The notes beneath the pieces are model-generated. The model had not been told where the DNA came from. It made no database searches and worked only from the letters and a program-made list of their open reading frames with translations. The position numbers and the translations under genes are program-made. Shown piece after piece: positions 24,622-34,971 of a DNA stretch of 64,000 bases. Origin of the DNA: Capsaspora owczarzaki ATCC 30864 (lineage: Eukaryota > Opisthokonta > Filasterea); assembly GCF_000151315.2 (NCBI RefSeq), contig NW_011887292.1, positions 1-64,000 on the forward strand, read 5' to 3'. The first letter of the stretch is position 1, and each line of letters starts with the position of its first letter.

Positions 24622-24653
<32 letters not shown>

Positions 24654-25375
24654 TCCAGCGCTGCCCGCCATAAAGCCGGACGCCGACGCCGGTGCATTGA
24701 GAGTACTATTCGCGCCTGCACTTCCAGTTGGGCCTGGGGTGCCTGGATGCGACGGAGCCGGGCTCGAGAACGAGCTGAACGCCGCTGCGCCGGTGCCAGA
24801 GCCCATGCTCGGACCTGCAGCTGCGACGCTGCTTGGCGATCCATACGACGACGACGATGACGGCGATGACGTCGCTCCAGCTGCTCCTGGCGCGTTGTTG
24901 GTCGCGTTGGTCGCGTTGGTCGCTGTGGTGCTGCCCACCAGTCCATTGCCAGTCGCTGCACTGCCAGGCCGTGCTCCTGCTCCTGGTCCTCCTGGTCCTC
25001 CTGGTCCTGCTCCTGCTCCTAATCCGGGCCCTGTGTGTGCACTCTGCGCGGACTCGGACTGCAAGCGGTGGTGCTCTGGTGAGGCGAGCAAAACAATGGC
25101 TACAATCTCGCTGCAAATTCATTGCAAATCCATTACAAATCCATTACAAATCCAAATCCCAATGCAACGCCACTAACTCAAACCTTTGTCGACGCTCGTT
25201 CGACTTCAGTGATCTCAAACACTCAGCGCTCACTCGTCCAACCAACAAAAAACCTCAATCCCAAAATACAAAACAACAAAAACCGCACTTGTCCTGAGGC
25301 GGGCCGCGCGGGGTACCGGAAGACGAGTCGGTGGCCGCGGCTGCCTTTGATCACAACAAGCACTCCAAGCAGCAT
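22052..25375 (-). CDS. NPRL3: GATOR1 complex subunit NPRL3
   Basis: Exons 25375-25289, about 25073 (or 25058)-24319, 24245-24117 and 23954-22052 give about 950 residues. The first exon begins MLLGVLVVIKGSRGHRLVFRYP, matching the NPRL3 start (VLLVSSGSRGNKLLFRYPF). Further matches are PFELKINDLLFVGHPILL, LFHLVFVFQAG, FRHEELRCGFLSEQVQILID and the C-terminal RHHVEEIMFRENLERV...LLERFSKVLV. NPRL3 with NPRL2 and DEPDC5 forms GATOR1, the GTPase-activating complex for RagA/B that restrains TORC1 at the lysosome when amino acids are scarce. The protein is far longer than human NPRL3 (569) because of Gly/Ala/Ser-rich inserts after exon 1, in the middle and near the C-terminus (poly-Ser about 22400). The exon-2 acceptor has two in-frame options. 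Confidence 0.9.
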
Positions 25376-25777
25376 GACTGGAGGAAGGTGGAGTGCCTGC
25401 GACGGAATGAAGACTGCTTTCGTCAATGTCAATGTGGGACGCCAGATGACAGGATGTTGCTTGTGGAACAATTTACAGCTGTGGGTAGTATCACAAAATG
25501 TATTGACAATTCTCACAAAGAGTCCGGGTGGGAAAAACAACAGACAAACACAAAGAGATACAGTCACAGACACAGACAATCAAGGAGCACAACAAGGAAA
25601 AAAAAACCCAAACAGATACGAAGCGGTGTGGAGAGAAAGAGCAAAGCAAGCGAATAAACAAACAAACAAAACAAAGCAACGCTCGACTGGCTTCCTCATC
25701 ACGAGCGCCACGCGCAACAACAACACATATTAACAAAAGGGAAAGGGAGAGCTGGTTATGATCCCAATTCCGGGCAT
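25376..25777. other. Spacer between NPRL3 and DSL receptor 1
   Basis: No exon seen. A-rich with CAAACAAA-like runs; it contains the presumed NPRL3 promoter and the 3' untranslated region of the DSL receptor to its right (both genes are on the minus strand). Confidence 0.55.
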
Positions 25778-28700
25778 TTACTGCTGAGGACCAGAGACAA
25801 TGGAGGAATACTGCGTGGAGCTTCCTGGCATGGTATCTTCGTAGTCACCGTTGCTGGTGTTGGCATCGCCATATTGAACCGTTTGGGCAAAACCATTGGT
25901 GTCTTCGTACTGCGGGGGCGCATCCGGGCCAGGGCCAAAGGCCTCCTGGTACTTGGCGGCCACAGAGTAAGGCGACTCTTCGCCAGCGCCACCACCGAGA
26001 CCATCGTAGATGCCGTCAGAGTCGCTGGCTGCAGCGGCAGTTCGGGTGACTTCATACCCACTCTCGTCAGACTTGTCGTTAATGTAGACCGGGTTGGCGC
26101 GAATGTTGTCGTACGTGTCATCGGCGGCGGGCGCACCGAGGCGGTCGTAATCTGCAGCCACGGCCACAGCGCCGAGGTCGTCATAGATGCCTTCGTCGCC
26201 AGCCGGGCGGAGCGAGTCGTAAGTCGTGCCTGGTCCGTGAAGATGGTCGTATCCGGAACCAGTGCCGTGCAGCGCATGCAGTGGGTTGAGCTCGATGCCA
26301 GACACGGCCGCGTGGTGGCGGTCGGGCGGGGTCAGCTTGGCTTGCTTTTGTCGCCTGCGGCGGCGAAGCACAAGCAAAATCAACAACAGCAAGAGGAGCA
26401 AGAGCACAAACGCAGGCACGCCCGACGCGACAGCTAGCGTTGTAGCATCCGACGAATCGGGCTCGCGTTCATCGTCATTGATCAGAATGAGAATGGCCTG
26501 GCTGACACCAAAGCGCGCACCGCCGCCAACATCGGCCAGGCGAAGGTACATGTACTTGGAGCCTTGCAGCACATGGTTGTTCACGATCGGAATCACAAGC
26601 TCTGTGCTGTTTTGCCCGTCTTCGAAAACAATCTCGTACGGCGTGGCATCCACATCGGTCGTCAAGTTGACAGGAGTTGAGGGCACAAACACGGAGATCA
26701 AGGGAGCGAACGCGGCGTGGGAGGTCACATTCGTCGACAGGACAAAGGTCGCGTTAACGCGGCCAATCTGAGAAATCTCGCGCCAGAGGGTCAGACGCAG
26801 GAAGCCAGCAGACTCGGACACGGCAAACACCAGCGGGTTGACCTGGCGGGACGGCGCAAACTCAATCACACCGTGGCCATCATCACTGGCAAGAATCGTC
26901 ACCGTGGCCACAGACGCCCAAGACAGGCGGGCTCCCGTCACATTCCTCAAGTACACAAAGAACGCCTCGCTTGCTTCAGGGAGGGTGTCATCACCGAGTC
27001 GGATGCTGAAATCTTGCGTTTGAGCGAGGCTCGAGAGCGTATGGGTGTTGTTTTCGTTCGATCCGTCGAAATCATGACCAGTGGCAGTGAATTCGACAGC
27101 GTCGGTTGCGTAGTCAACATTGTTGGGATTGTTGGCAACGCGCGACACGGTCAGCGTGGCAACGCCCTCAGATTCGTGGACAAAAACGTCGGGGTTCAGA
27201 TAGCCGAGCGCGCCAATATCGTCATTGGCATCAATGACACACAGCACTTGGCCGTCCATGGGCGAGTCAGTCCGTACGGCCGTGGCTTCTTGGCCCGAGC
27301 TGATTCCGTTGCCGACCAGCTGGAGAGAAAAGAGAGCCCAATCCTCATCAATCAGATCGTCCCTCACCTGCCACGACACGCTGGCCACAGTTTGGCCAGC
27401 TTCGAACGTCACCGGCTTGCTGGGCGAGCCGCTGACAAAGTCGTTGGAGGTGGTCGTGTTGTGCAGGATGGAGACGACGCCCGAGACTCGGCGGAAGCTG
27501 CCATAGTAGCGGTTGACAGTCGCAGTGACAAATTCGCCTTCCTTGACAAGATAACGGCGCTCTCCATTCTGGCCAAGAGTCATGACACTGGGCGAGTTGA
27601 AGCCGAGCAAGCCGTGCGGGTAGTCGTTGCGGTTGATGCACAAGTCGGTGAAATTGGTGATCGGGTGCACACGCGCGCCACCGGAGGCAGAGACGAGCTG
27701 CACGTACAGGAATTCGTCCATTTCCGGAACGTTGTCGTTCAGCAGGGTGACAGCAATCTGGACGCTGCTGATACCCGCGGGGATGGTGACGGTTTGACCC
27801 GTCACGGCGACATAGTCCCTTTGGGCTGCGCTGGCCCAGTTCTCGGGCAACAAAGAGGCATTGTTGAACTTGCCGTCGTGTGTCGACCAGGTGAAGGAGA
27901 TGGAGCCAAACAGACCTGCGGAGCGGACAACTTCCACAAACACAGTGTTGTTCGGCTGAGCGACACTGTTGACGATGAGTGATTCTTCGCTGCACGTGTA
28001 GATGCGGGAGACGGACAAGACGCCGCGAGCATCGTCGTTCTCGGGAATGGTGACGAGAACCAGTGCCTTGGTCGGGTCAACGCGGCCCAAGCCCGACACA
28101 AATTCGAGTTGCACGCCAAACATTTCAGCCAGTTCGGGGATGCCGTCAGCAACCGCGGTGATGGAGATTTGAATCACACTCTCACCCTCTCCAAAAGCGA
28201 GGACTTGGTCGAGGGCAGCGTAGTCGGTCGACGATGCGATTGCGACACCGCTTGTCTGGTTGGAGTTGAGCGTAATGGCGCGGACGCGAACAGCCCCGCT
28301 GCCAAACGTTCCACGCTGACGCCTCAGGTTGATGAGAATGGCGGTGCCCTCTTGGACGGACTGGGTGAGGAAGTCGAAGCCATAGACGCCGTGGGGGTCG
28401 TCATGGGGGTTGATGGTGACGAGCGAGGTGGCATAGTAGCCAGGAACAGGCGCAAATCCAGTTCCAACCATCTTGGCCTGAGTAATGGTGTACGTATAGA
28501 GCGCAGCGAGCGACGGCACGGTCGACAGTGGCAGGGGGATGTTGATAGTCGCGTTCAACTTGTTTGCAGGGATGATCAAGGTAAAGTTCTTGACATCTGG
28601 AACAGTGCGGGAGATGGTCACATTGACGGCCTGAGACAGGTTGGAGTACGAGTAGCGCTCGACAACGAGGGGATAGCTGCCAGCGGTAATGTTGACGCTA

Positions 28701-30630
28701 AAAGCACGCGAAGCCGGGACGTAGCGAACAAGACCGTTGGGGTTGTCGTTGGCATCAATCACAATGGTGGACGTGTTGAAAGGACCAATGCCCAAATGCA
28801 AGGGGTCGCGCAGCCGAACAAAAATGCTTTCGACATTCTCAGGAAGGTTGTCGCCAACGATGGTGATGGAAATGTTGTGGGCGGTGTCTCCATTGTTGAA
28901 GACGAGCGGGGAGGCTGTTTCGACAATGTAATCAATGCCTGCGAGCGCGTCGGTCGGAATGACGTCGAAATAGACCAACGAGCCATCACGGTTGGAGTTG
29001 GCACTCACGCGCAAATGGAGGGTAGTGTTGGTGCTATTCGAGCCTTCTTCAAAGAGAATAAAGCGCGAGTCGACATCGAACGAGGCAGTGTTGTTGGCAA
29101 TGCATGTAAAGCCATCGCCCAAATAGCCGATTTGGCAGGTGCAAGTGAAGGTGCCGGGGAAGTTGGCGCAGTCAGCAAACTGGGCGCAAGGCGTAGCGGC
29201 GCATTCGTCAATGTCCGTGCACACAGTGCCATCGCCCGAGAATCCGGAAAAGCACGCGCACTCAAAGCTGCCAATGTTGTTGGTGCAGGTGGCATTGCCG
29301 TCGCAGTTGTCCAAGCCTTCTTGGCATTCGTCAATCTCCAGGCAGGTTTTGCCGTCTGGTTGAAGACGCCAGCCAGGCTGGCACGTGCAGTAGTACGATC
29401 CAGGCGTATTGTTGCAATTCTGGCCACAACCGCCATTGTTTGTCGAGCACTCGTTAATGTCCGTGCAGCCGTTCGGACCGCGACCAGCGTTGCTGATGCT
29501 GTAGCCAGCAAGGCAAGAGCAGGAATAGTCACCGATAGTGTTGGAGCAGGTCTGGGCGCACTGGTTGCCGCCGCCGGGAGCGCATTCGTCAATGTCGTTG
29601 CACGTGAGCGTCGAGCTCCAGCGCCAGGTTTCGTCGTTTTGGCACGTCGTGGTAGCAGAGCCACCAGAAAAGCCAGACTTGCACGAATACTGACAGGTGC
29701 AGCCGTATGTTGTGCAGAGACAGGTGCTGGCGACGGCCACAGAGTTGGCAGGAGGCGCGACGAACGAGTTGCAGTTCTTCTTGACGTCGCAATTGGTGCT
29801 CTTCCAGCCAGTGCAGCAGCTCTTGACGCCACCCGTTTGGCACGTGTAGCACGCAGAGGCAGTGTTCGTATCCACACAGTACACGCATTGGAAGCCGGCT
29901 TGTCCCGACGTGCCAACTGGCCAGTAGTTTGACTGGCAAGTGCCGCAGTCCTTGTCCTGGTAACCAACGGCGCAAGTGCACACGCCTGACGAGGGATTGC
30001 AAGCGGTGCACGCCGGAGGATCGCTGACTCTGCAGTACTCGCCGCAACGAGCACCGTACCAGTATTGGTCGCACATGGCGCGATGGTAGACGTAGACTGC
30101 AGGAATGTTGAACTCGCCACCAGTCGTGCCACCAAGGTTGACACCTTGCCAAGGACTGGCCGCCAAGCTGCCTTGCTCTTCATTGCCGTTCAGGGTGATG
30201 GGATCGAACGTCCTCCATCCCATGTCATCGTCGGGATTGGGCCAAGGATCGTTGTCGTCGCAGTCGACATACCATTGCACCGTCCCTGCCCAGTTGCTCA
30301 CAGCGCCATAGTTGATGTCAATGTTCCAACGAGGGTTGTGGGATTCTTGTTCACCCGCATTCCAGTTGGCGTTGCCATTTGGCGCAAATTTCACCCATCC
30401 AGTGCAGTACGGGTCGCCTTCATGTTCGCAAACAGAATCAGTTAGCGCTACAGGACAGGCAAATGCATCATAGCAACCAAGGACCGGGGCGACGTACAGG
30501 TTCCATCACCGCAACCAGAGTTTTGGGTAAAGTACAATGCGCGCGCAAAGCACGTTGCACGGTACTGGACGGCGTGCGCAGAGCTCGCAATGAGAACGAG
30601 GATGGCCGCTGCCAGCAGCAACTTGGCCAT
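25778..30630 (-). CDS. DSL-sushi-EGF-Calx-beta receptor with ITAM-like tail (receptor 1)
   Basis: Exon 1 (30630-30498) encodes a signal peptide (MAKLLLAAAILVLIASSAHA); exon 2 runs 30417-25778; total 1590 residues. In order: an N-terminal Cys-containing region; a DSL-like module (YRAMCDQYWYGARCGEYC, about 30000-30090) like that of Delta/Jagged (CDxxYYGxxCxxFC); Cys-rich EGF-like stretches; a sushi/CCP-like domain (about 29585-29770); four calcium-binding-type EGF repeats (DIDEC..., TDINEC...); about seven Calx-beta repeats with acidic D-N-x-PE-x-x-E signatures; one membrane helix (about residues 1370-1395) with an RRRRR stop; and a tail of about 195 residues with about 14 tyrosines. Five motifs YDHL, YDSL, YDDL, YDRL and YDNI are spaced 6, 8, 8 and 8 residues apart, fitting ITAM spacing. 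Likely a surface adhesion receptor signalling through SH2 proteins (inference). Close paralogue of the gene at 59976. Confidence 0.9.
26102..26251 (-). other. Tandem ITAM-like motif array in receptor 1 tail
   Basis: The codons read YDHL-(6)-YDSL-(8)-YDDL-(8)-YDRL-(8)-YDNI. Every neighbouring pair satisfies Yxx(L/I)-x6-12-Yxx(L/I). In animals, doubly phosphorylated ITAMs recruit tandem-SH2 kinases of the Syk/ZAP-70 type. Function here is inferred from spacing only. Confidence 0.75.
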
Positions 30631-33600
30631 TTCTCCCGATTTTCAATGATCTGACAAAACGCAACACAACAACAACAACATTATCATTCAAGGTGAGTCG
30701 CAAGTTTTTGTTTCGTGAGAGTGGCAGCTGGTGACACCTGCGCATCACCTAATTGTGATATCACAAACGAAAAGAAAAAAAAAAGGAAGAAAAAAAAAAA
30801 AAAGCTTGCGCAAAGTAAAAAAGGCAAAAGGAAAAAAAAAAAAAAACTCAAAATGCGCTAATTGTGAAAATAAATGTAAACAAAAGCCCAATTTCCTTTT
30901 CTGATCGCCATCGGCCAAACCCCTCTCGCGCATCGCCAATGGAAACTGCATGATGCACAGCACGGGCCTCTTCTTCGTCCTTCGCTGAATGAGGCACACT
31001 TGCGGGTCGAGCGCAAAGGGGGGCGTTTTGGTGGGTTTGCGGCAAAACGGGGGAAATTTGTCCGTAATCTTTTGTCGAAATCGCCCCACCTCATCAGGGC
31101 CCTGATTTGATTGTTCCTCAACAATGATCACAATTACACGTGTTTTGGTGGTGTGTTGGTTTTGCTGTAAAAAGATGGTCACCATTAACAATCAGAATGA
31201 AGCGCGGACCATTATTGTTTGTTATTGAAAAAACAATGAAAAAACAATAAAAAATAATAAAAAAATAAAAAAATAATAAAAATAAAACAAAACAAGTTTT
31301 AGCTCTAATCAGGGAGCAGGCTTTCACACCCCTTCCCTCCCGCCCTCTCGCCCGTGGGGACACCAACCAGACACCCACCCGCCCCCCCGATTGCACCCAA
31401 CAGGACGCCATTTTGTTGGATGCGGGGTTGCGTTCTTTGTTCAAACCGCAATAAAGTAAAAAAAAAAAAATATTAAAAAAAATTACGCCGCCAAAGCTGA
31501 ATGAAAAAAAAAAAATACAAAAAAAAATACAAAATACAAACCAAACTGCACAGCGTTGCGTTCGTGTATTTGTTTGTGAGGAGTCAGGTTGTGAACTGTA
31601 AAATGCACAAGTTGGATGGAGCATCATCACGTCTGCCGTCCCACGAGACGGCGCGGCAAACCGCACAAACCACCGCCCCTCCAACGCCAGGGCGCTGCGG
31701 AAGGCTGCGGTGCGTAATCCACAAGTTTAAATTGCATTATTAGCGGGTTTTGAGTTGTGGTGGTTTGTGCCTTGTTTGCAAGTGCGACGTTTTTGCCGTG
31801 CCCACAGCGTCGGAGCGCACAAAGCAAGGCAGCAGCGTCGCAGCAGCACCATGGGTGTCGCATGGGTTGCACTTGTGGGGGGCGCCGGAGTGTCGGTGAG
31901 CCCCCGGAAGCGCCACCAATTCACCCTTCGTTCACGAAATATTCAAAAAAAGCGGATTTTTTTTTTTTTTTTTTTGTTTCGTGACGCATCGTCCGTTTTG
32001 ATTTCCCTTGAATCCCCCTGTTGCAAACGGAGAGCGGTAAATCGCAACTCAGGGCTACGCATCTAAATTGTGAGCGGAGGTGATGGTGGGTTCCGCATTG
32101 GGGTGCACGACGCGGGATGGTCGCGGGTGTTGGGACACTAAAAAGTCAAAACCAAAATAACAAAAAAAAAAAAAAAAACCGCCGAACCCGTTTTGAGCGC
32201 GCATCGCAGGGTGATGGCCTGTTCGTTCGTTCCTTTGCCCATTTGCCCCCCCCCCCTCCTCCAGCATTATGCGGCTTTTGAGGCGGAAACACAGCAGCAG
32301 TATTATTGCAACTCGAATGCAGATCGATCGTTCTTACCGCTAAAAAAAAAACACAAAAAAATTATGACTGGTTTTTGATGTGTTATGCTTTTTTTTTGAT
32401 TTTTTTTTCGATTTTTCGATTTTTTTTTTTGATGTTTTTGTTGATTTGGATGTCTCGGCTGCTCGTTCCATTGCGTGCGTGTGCAGGTCCGCTGATCAGC
32501 AACTTCACACGCAATGCACAGCGCGCACAGACACGCATACGCAATGCACGAGAGCACACACAGTGGCACAACACCAACAAAACAACAAAACAGCAAGCGT
32601 CATCAGCGCAGCGCAGCGAGTGAGTGGCGCATACCTGATTGACCGGACTCAGGAACAAAAGCCAGATCAAACCGAAAAATCCAAAAAAACACCCCACTTG
32701 AACGCGCGCGACCACACTGGCAGAGCGCCAGCCCAATTGGAAGCAGACAGCAGGAAGAGCGACTACGAGAGCAAAGCTCAGTACGAGAGGATGAGGTGAT
32801 GTGTGCGTGTGGTGTGACCATGGTTACTGTACTGCAAGAGCAAAAAGAACGGCCCGCGCCTCGTCGAGGTCGCTGACGGAGAAAGCACGGCACTCGGTTG
32901 CGCATCGTCGTAGGAGTATGCTCACGAGGCGGCGGGAGATGGGGGAATGGGGGAGAGTCGCAGGAGGGTTGAGGGTTGCGGTGAAAGAGGAAGTCTGCGG
33001 TCGCTTGCTGGTATTCTGTTCATGTGGTCGTTTGAATACCAGTGACAATGCTCCACCACTGACCACTGGGATCAAAACATCATCGTGAGCTGTTGATTAG
33101 CTGCGAAAGCGGCGCCAGCGGCTGCGACTGGAGTCGAGGGTTGTCTGTTCAACTCTTGGTCGCGCTGCAACAACGTGTGTGTCGCTCGAGTCGCTCGAGT
33201 CAAGCAAGCAAAGCATTGTGGTGTACTGTCAGTATGATCCAGATTGGACTTTGCTCGACGCGGTCGTCGCTGAAATTGGCGCGCATTGTTTGTTTGTTGA
33301 ATTTTGGAGCAAACTGCACCCTCCGTTGCCCATCAGCATTTGACGAGACTTTGCGACCGTTCAACTCAATGTACTATCAGTATCATCCAGAGTGGGCTTT
33401 GCGTTCGACGCGGTCGTCGCTGAAATTGGCGCGCATTGTTTGTTTGTTGAATTTTGGAGCAAACTGCACCCTCCGTTGCCCATCAGCATTTGACGAGACT
33501 TTGCGACCGTTCAACTCAATGTACTGTCAGTATCATCCAGATTGGGTTTTGCGTTCGACGCGATCGTCGCGCTCGTTGTTTCTCCTTTGAATTTTGGGCA

Positions 33601-34971
33601 AAAAAAATCACCATCGAGATTTTCTGGCCGTTCAACTCGATGAACATCACACCTGTGCTCGATTTGGCTTTGCGTTCGACGCTGAACTGCCGCAGCAATC
33701 AATGTCTCTCGTCGGTGGCTTGTCAATGTGATTGTTGACGCATCGCATTCAGTCTTTTTTGATTTTTGATTTTTGATTTGGAAGCAGAGGGTGAGTGTTT
33801 GATTGCCACGAATTGGCTCGCGTTCGGCAAAATCCACCTCATACATCCCCAACACAATATTACGAGAGACACATGGCTAGAAGTAGATCGAGAGGATGGA
33901 GCAAGCGTAGACGCAAATGCTGGTCGAGTGCGATCGCATCGTGACAGCAGTTTGTGGTCATCAGTCCCAGCAAAGCGGTTTCTGTCGATTGCTTCTTCCG
34001 ACCGTTCTTTTTTGCTCTGCAACAAAAAGAAAAAGCCAATCCACAGCGCCGTGTTGTGGGGTTTTTTGTTCCGGAGATGCGAGCGATGACGATTGAGCAA
34101 CGGCAATAATAACGTTTGAAATAAAAAAAAGAAAAAAAAAAAAAGTCGAAACGTTTTTTGTTGTTCGTGGGGTGGTACAAGTTTTTCCCATCACTTTTCA
34201 ATGTCTCGGCGCTGTAGTCCAGGCCCAGTTTGAACGTCGCGCATTGTGGCACGATCGCACGGCATTGCTGAGCGTCAGAGCGGGAGTTGGAAGGCCCAGA
34301 AGTCGGTGGGGGTTTGAAGTGAGGTCGAAGGCACAAGACCAAAGCCGCAAATCGTGTCACCGCAGAACCACTCAAACAGCGCCGCGACACTGGACGCGCC
34401 GCTGCGATGCGGGGGCGGGGGGTCCAATGCGCCCACGGATGATGTTGTCTCGCGCTTTGTGATGCCGCGGGGTGGAAGTGGGTGGCACTCGTTCCACCAG
34501 TCATGAGCGTGGCTGAAGGCGCTTCAATTACACCAAAAATTCGCACATGCACGTGAGGGGTTTGGACGGTCGTGCATTTGGAGCTCACGATTGGCTTGAG
34601 CTGTCATTGTCGAATGCAAACGCGCTGCCATCGGAGAGACAGCGAGAGGGGGAGCTGGCTGGGTGTGTTGGAACGGAAGGGACGTCAGCGGAAGGATCAA
34701 CGCTGCCCAAAGCAAAGCAAAGCAAAAACAAATGCCCGACCACACAAAAGCAATATTCCACAAATCCGCAAAGGTCCGCAAAACCAGGGCCACAACGCCG
34801 TAAACCTATGAACCCCCTGAACCCCCAAAGGGCCCTACCAAAATGCATTCCATGGTCACGATCGTCGCCTTTGCGTTACAGTCGCGGCAAACAATCACAA
34901 AGCATCAAAGCAACGGATTTCTGGATCAACAATTCCTCACACCTGTGTTTGAACCCTCCGTTGCAGAAAAT
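30631..34971. other. Gene-poor divergent spacer between the two DSL receptors
   Basis: No credible coding exon was found on either strand over 4.3 kb. It holds A/T tracts (30779-30845, 31205-31300, 31458-31535, 31957-31975, 32162-32178, 34124-34144), a G-run/CpG-rich piece around 31310-31440, and the ~150 bp tandem repeat at 33223-33700. Promoters of both flanking receptors presumably lie at its ends. Confidence 0.5.
33223..33700. repeat. ~150 bp tandem repeat, about 3-4 decaying units
   Basis: Units begin gtactgtcagtat-like at 33223, 33371 and 33521 (periods 148 and 150 bp). Units one and two are nearly identical over their later half (aattggcgcgcattgtttgt... to cgaccgttcaactcaat). Unit three is diverged and shortened, and a fourth fragment (ttggctttgcgttcgacgc) lies at about 33663. 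No coding role is evident. Confidence 0.9.

Noticed and set aside
28109-29932. Long plus-strand open frame (about 600 codons) within receptor 1
   Set aside because: Antisense shadow of the GC-rich receptor 1 coding sequence.
31118-31684. Minus-strand frame of about 190 codons in the receptor spacer
   Set aside because: Low-complexity Phe/Ile-rich sequence from A/T tracts, with no motif.
33093-33590. Open frame with a repeated ~50-residue unit
   Set aside because: The repetition comes from the ~150 bp DNA tandem repeat; the first period is 148 bp and would break the frame, and no start or domain supports coding.
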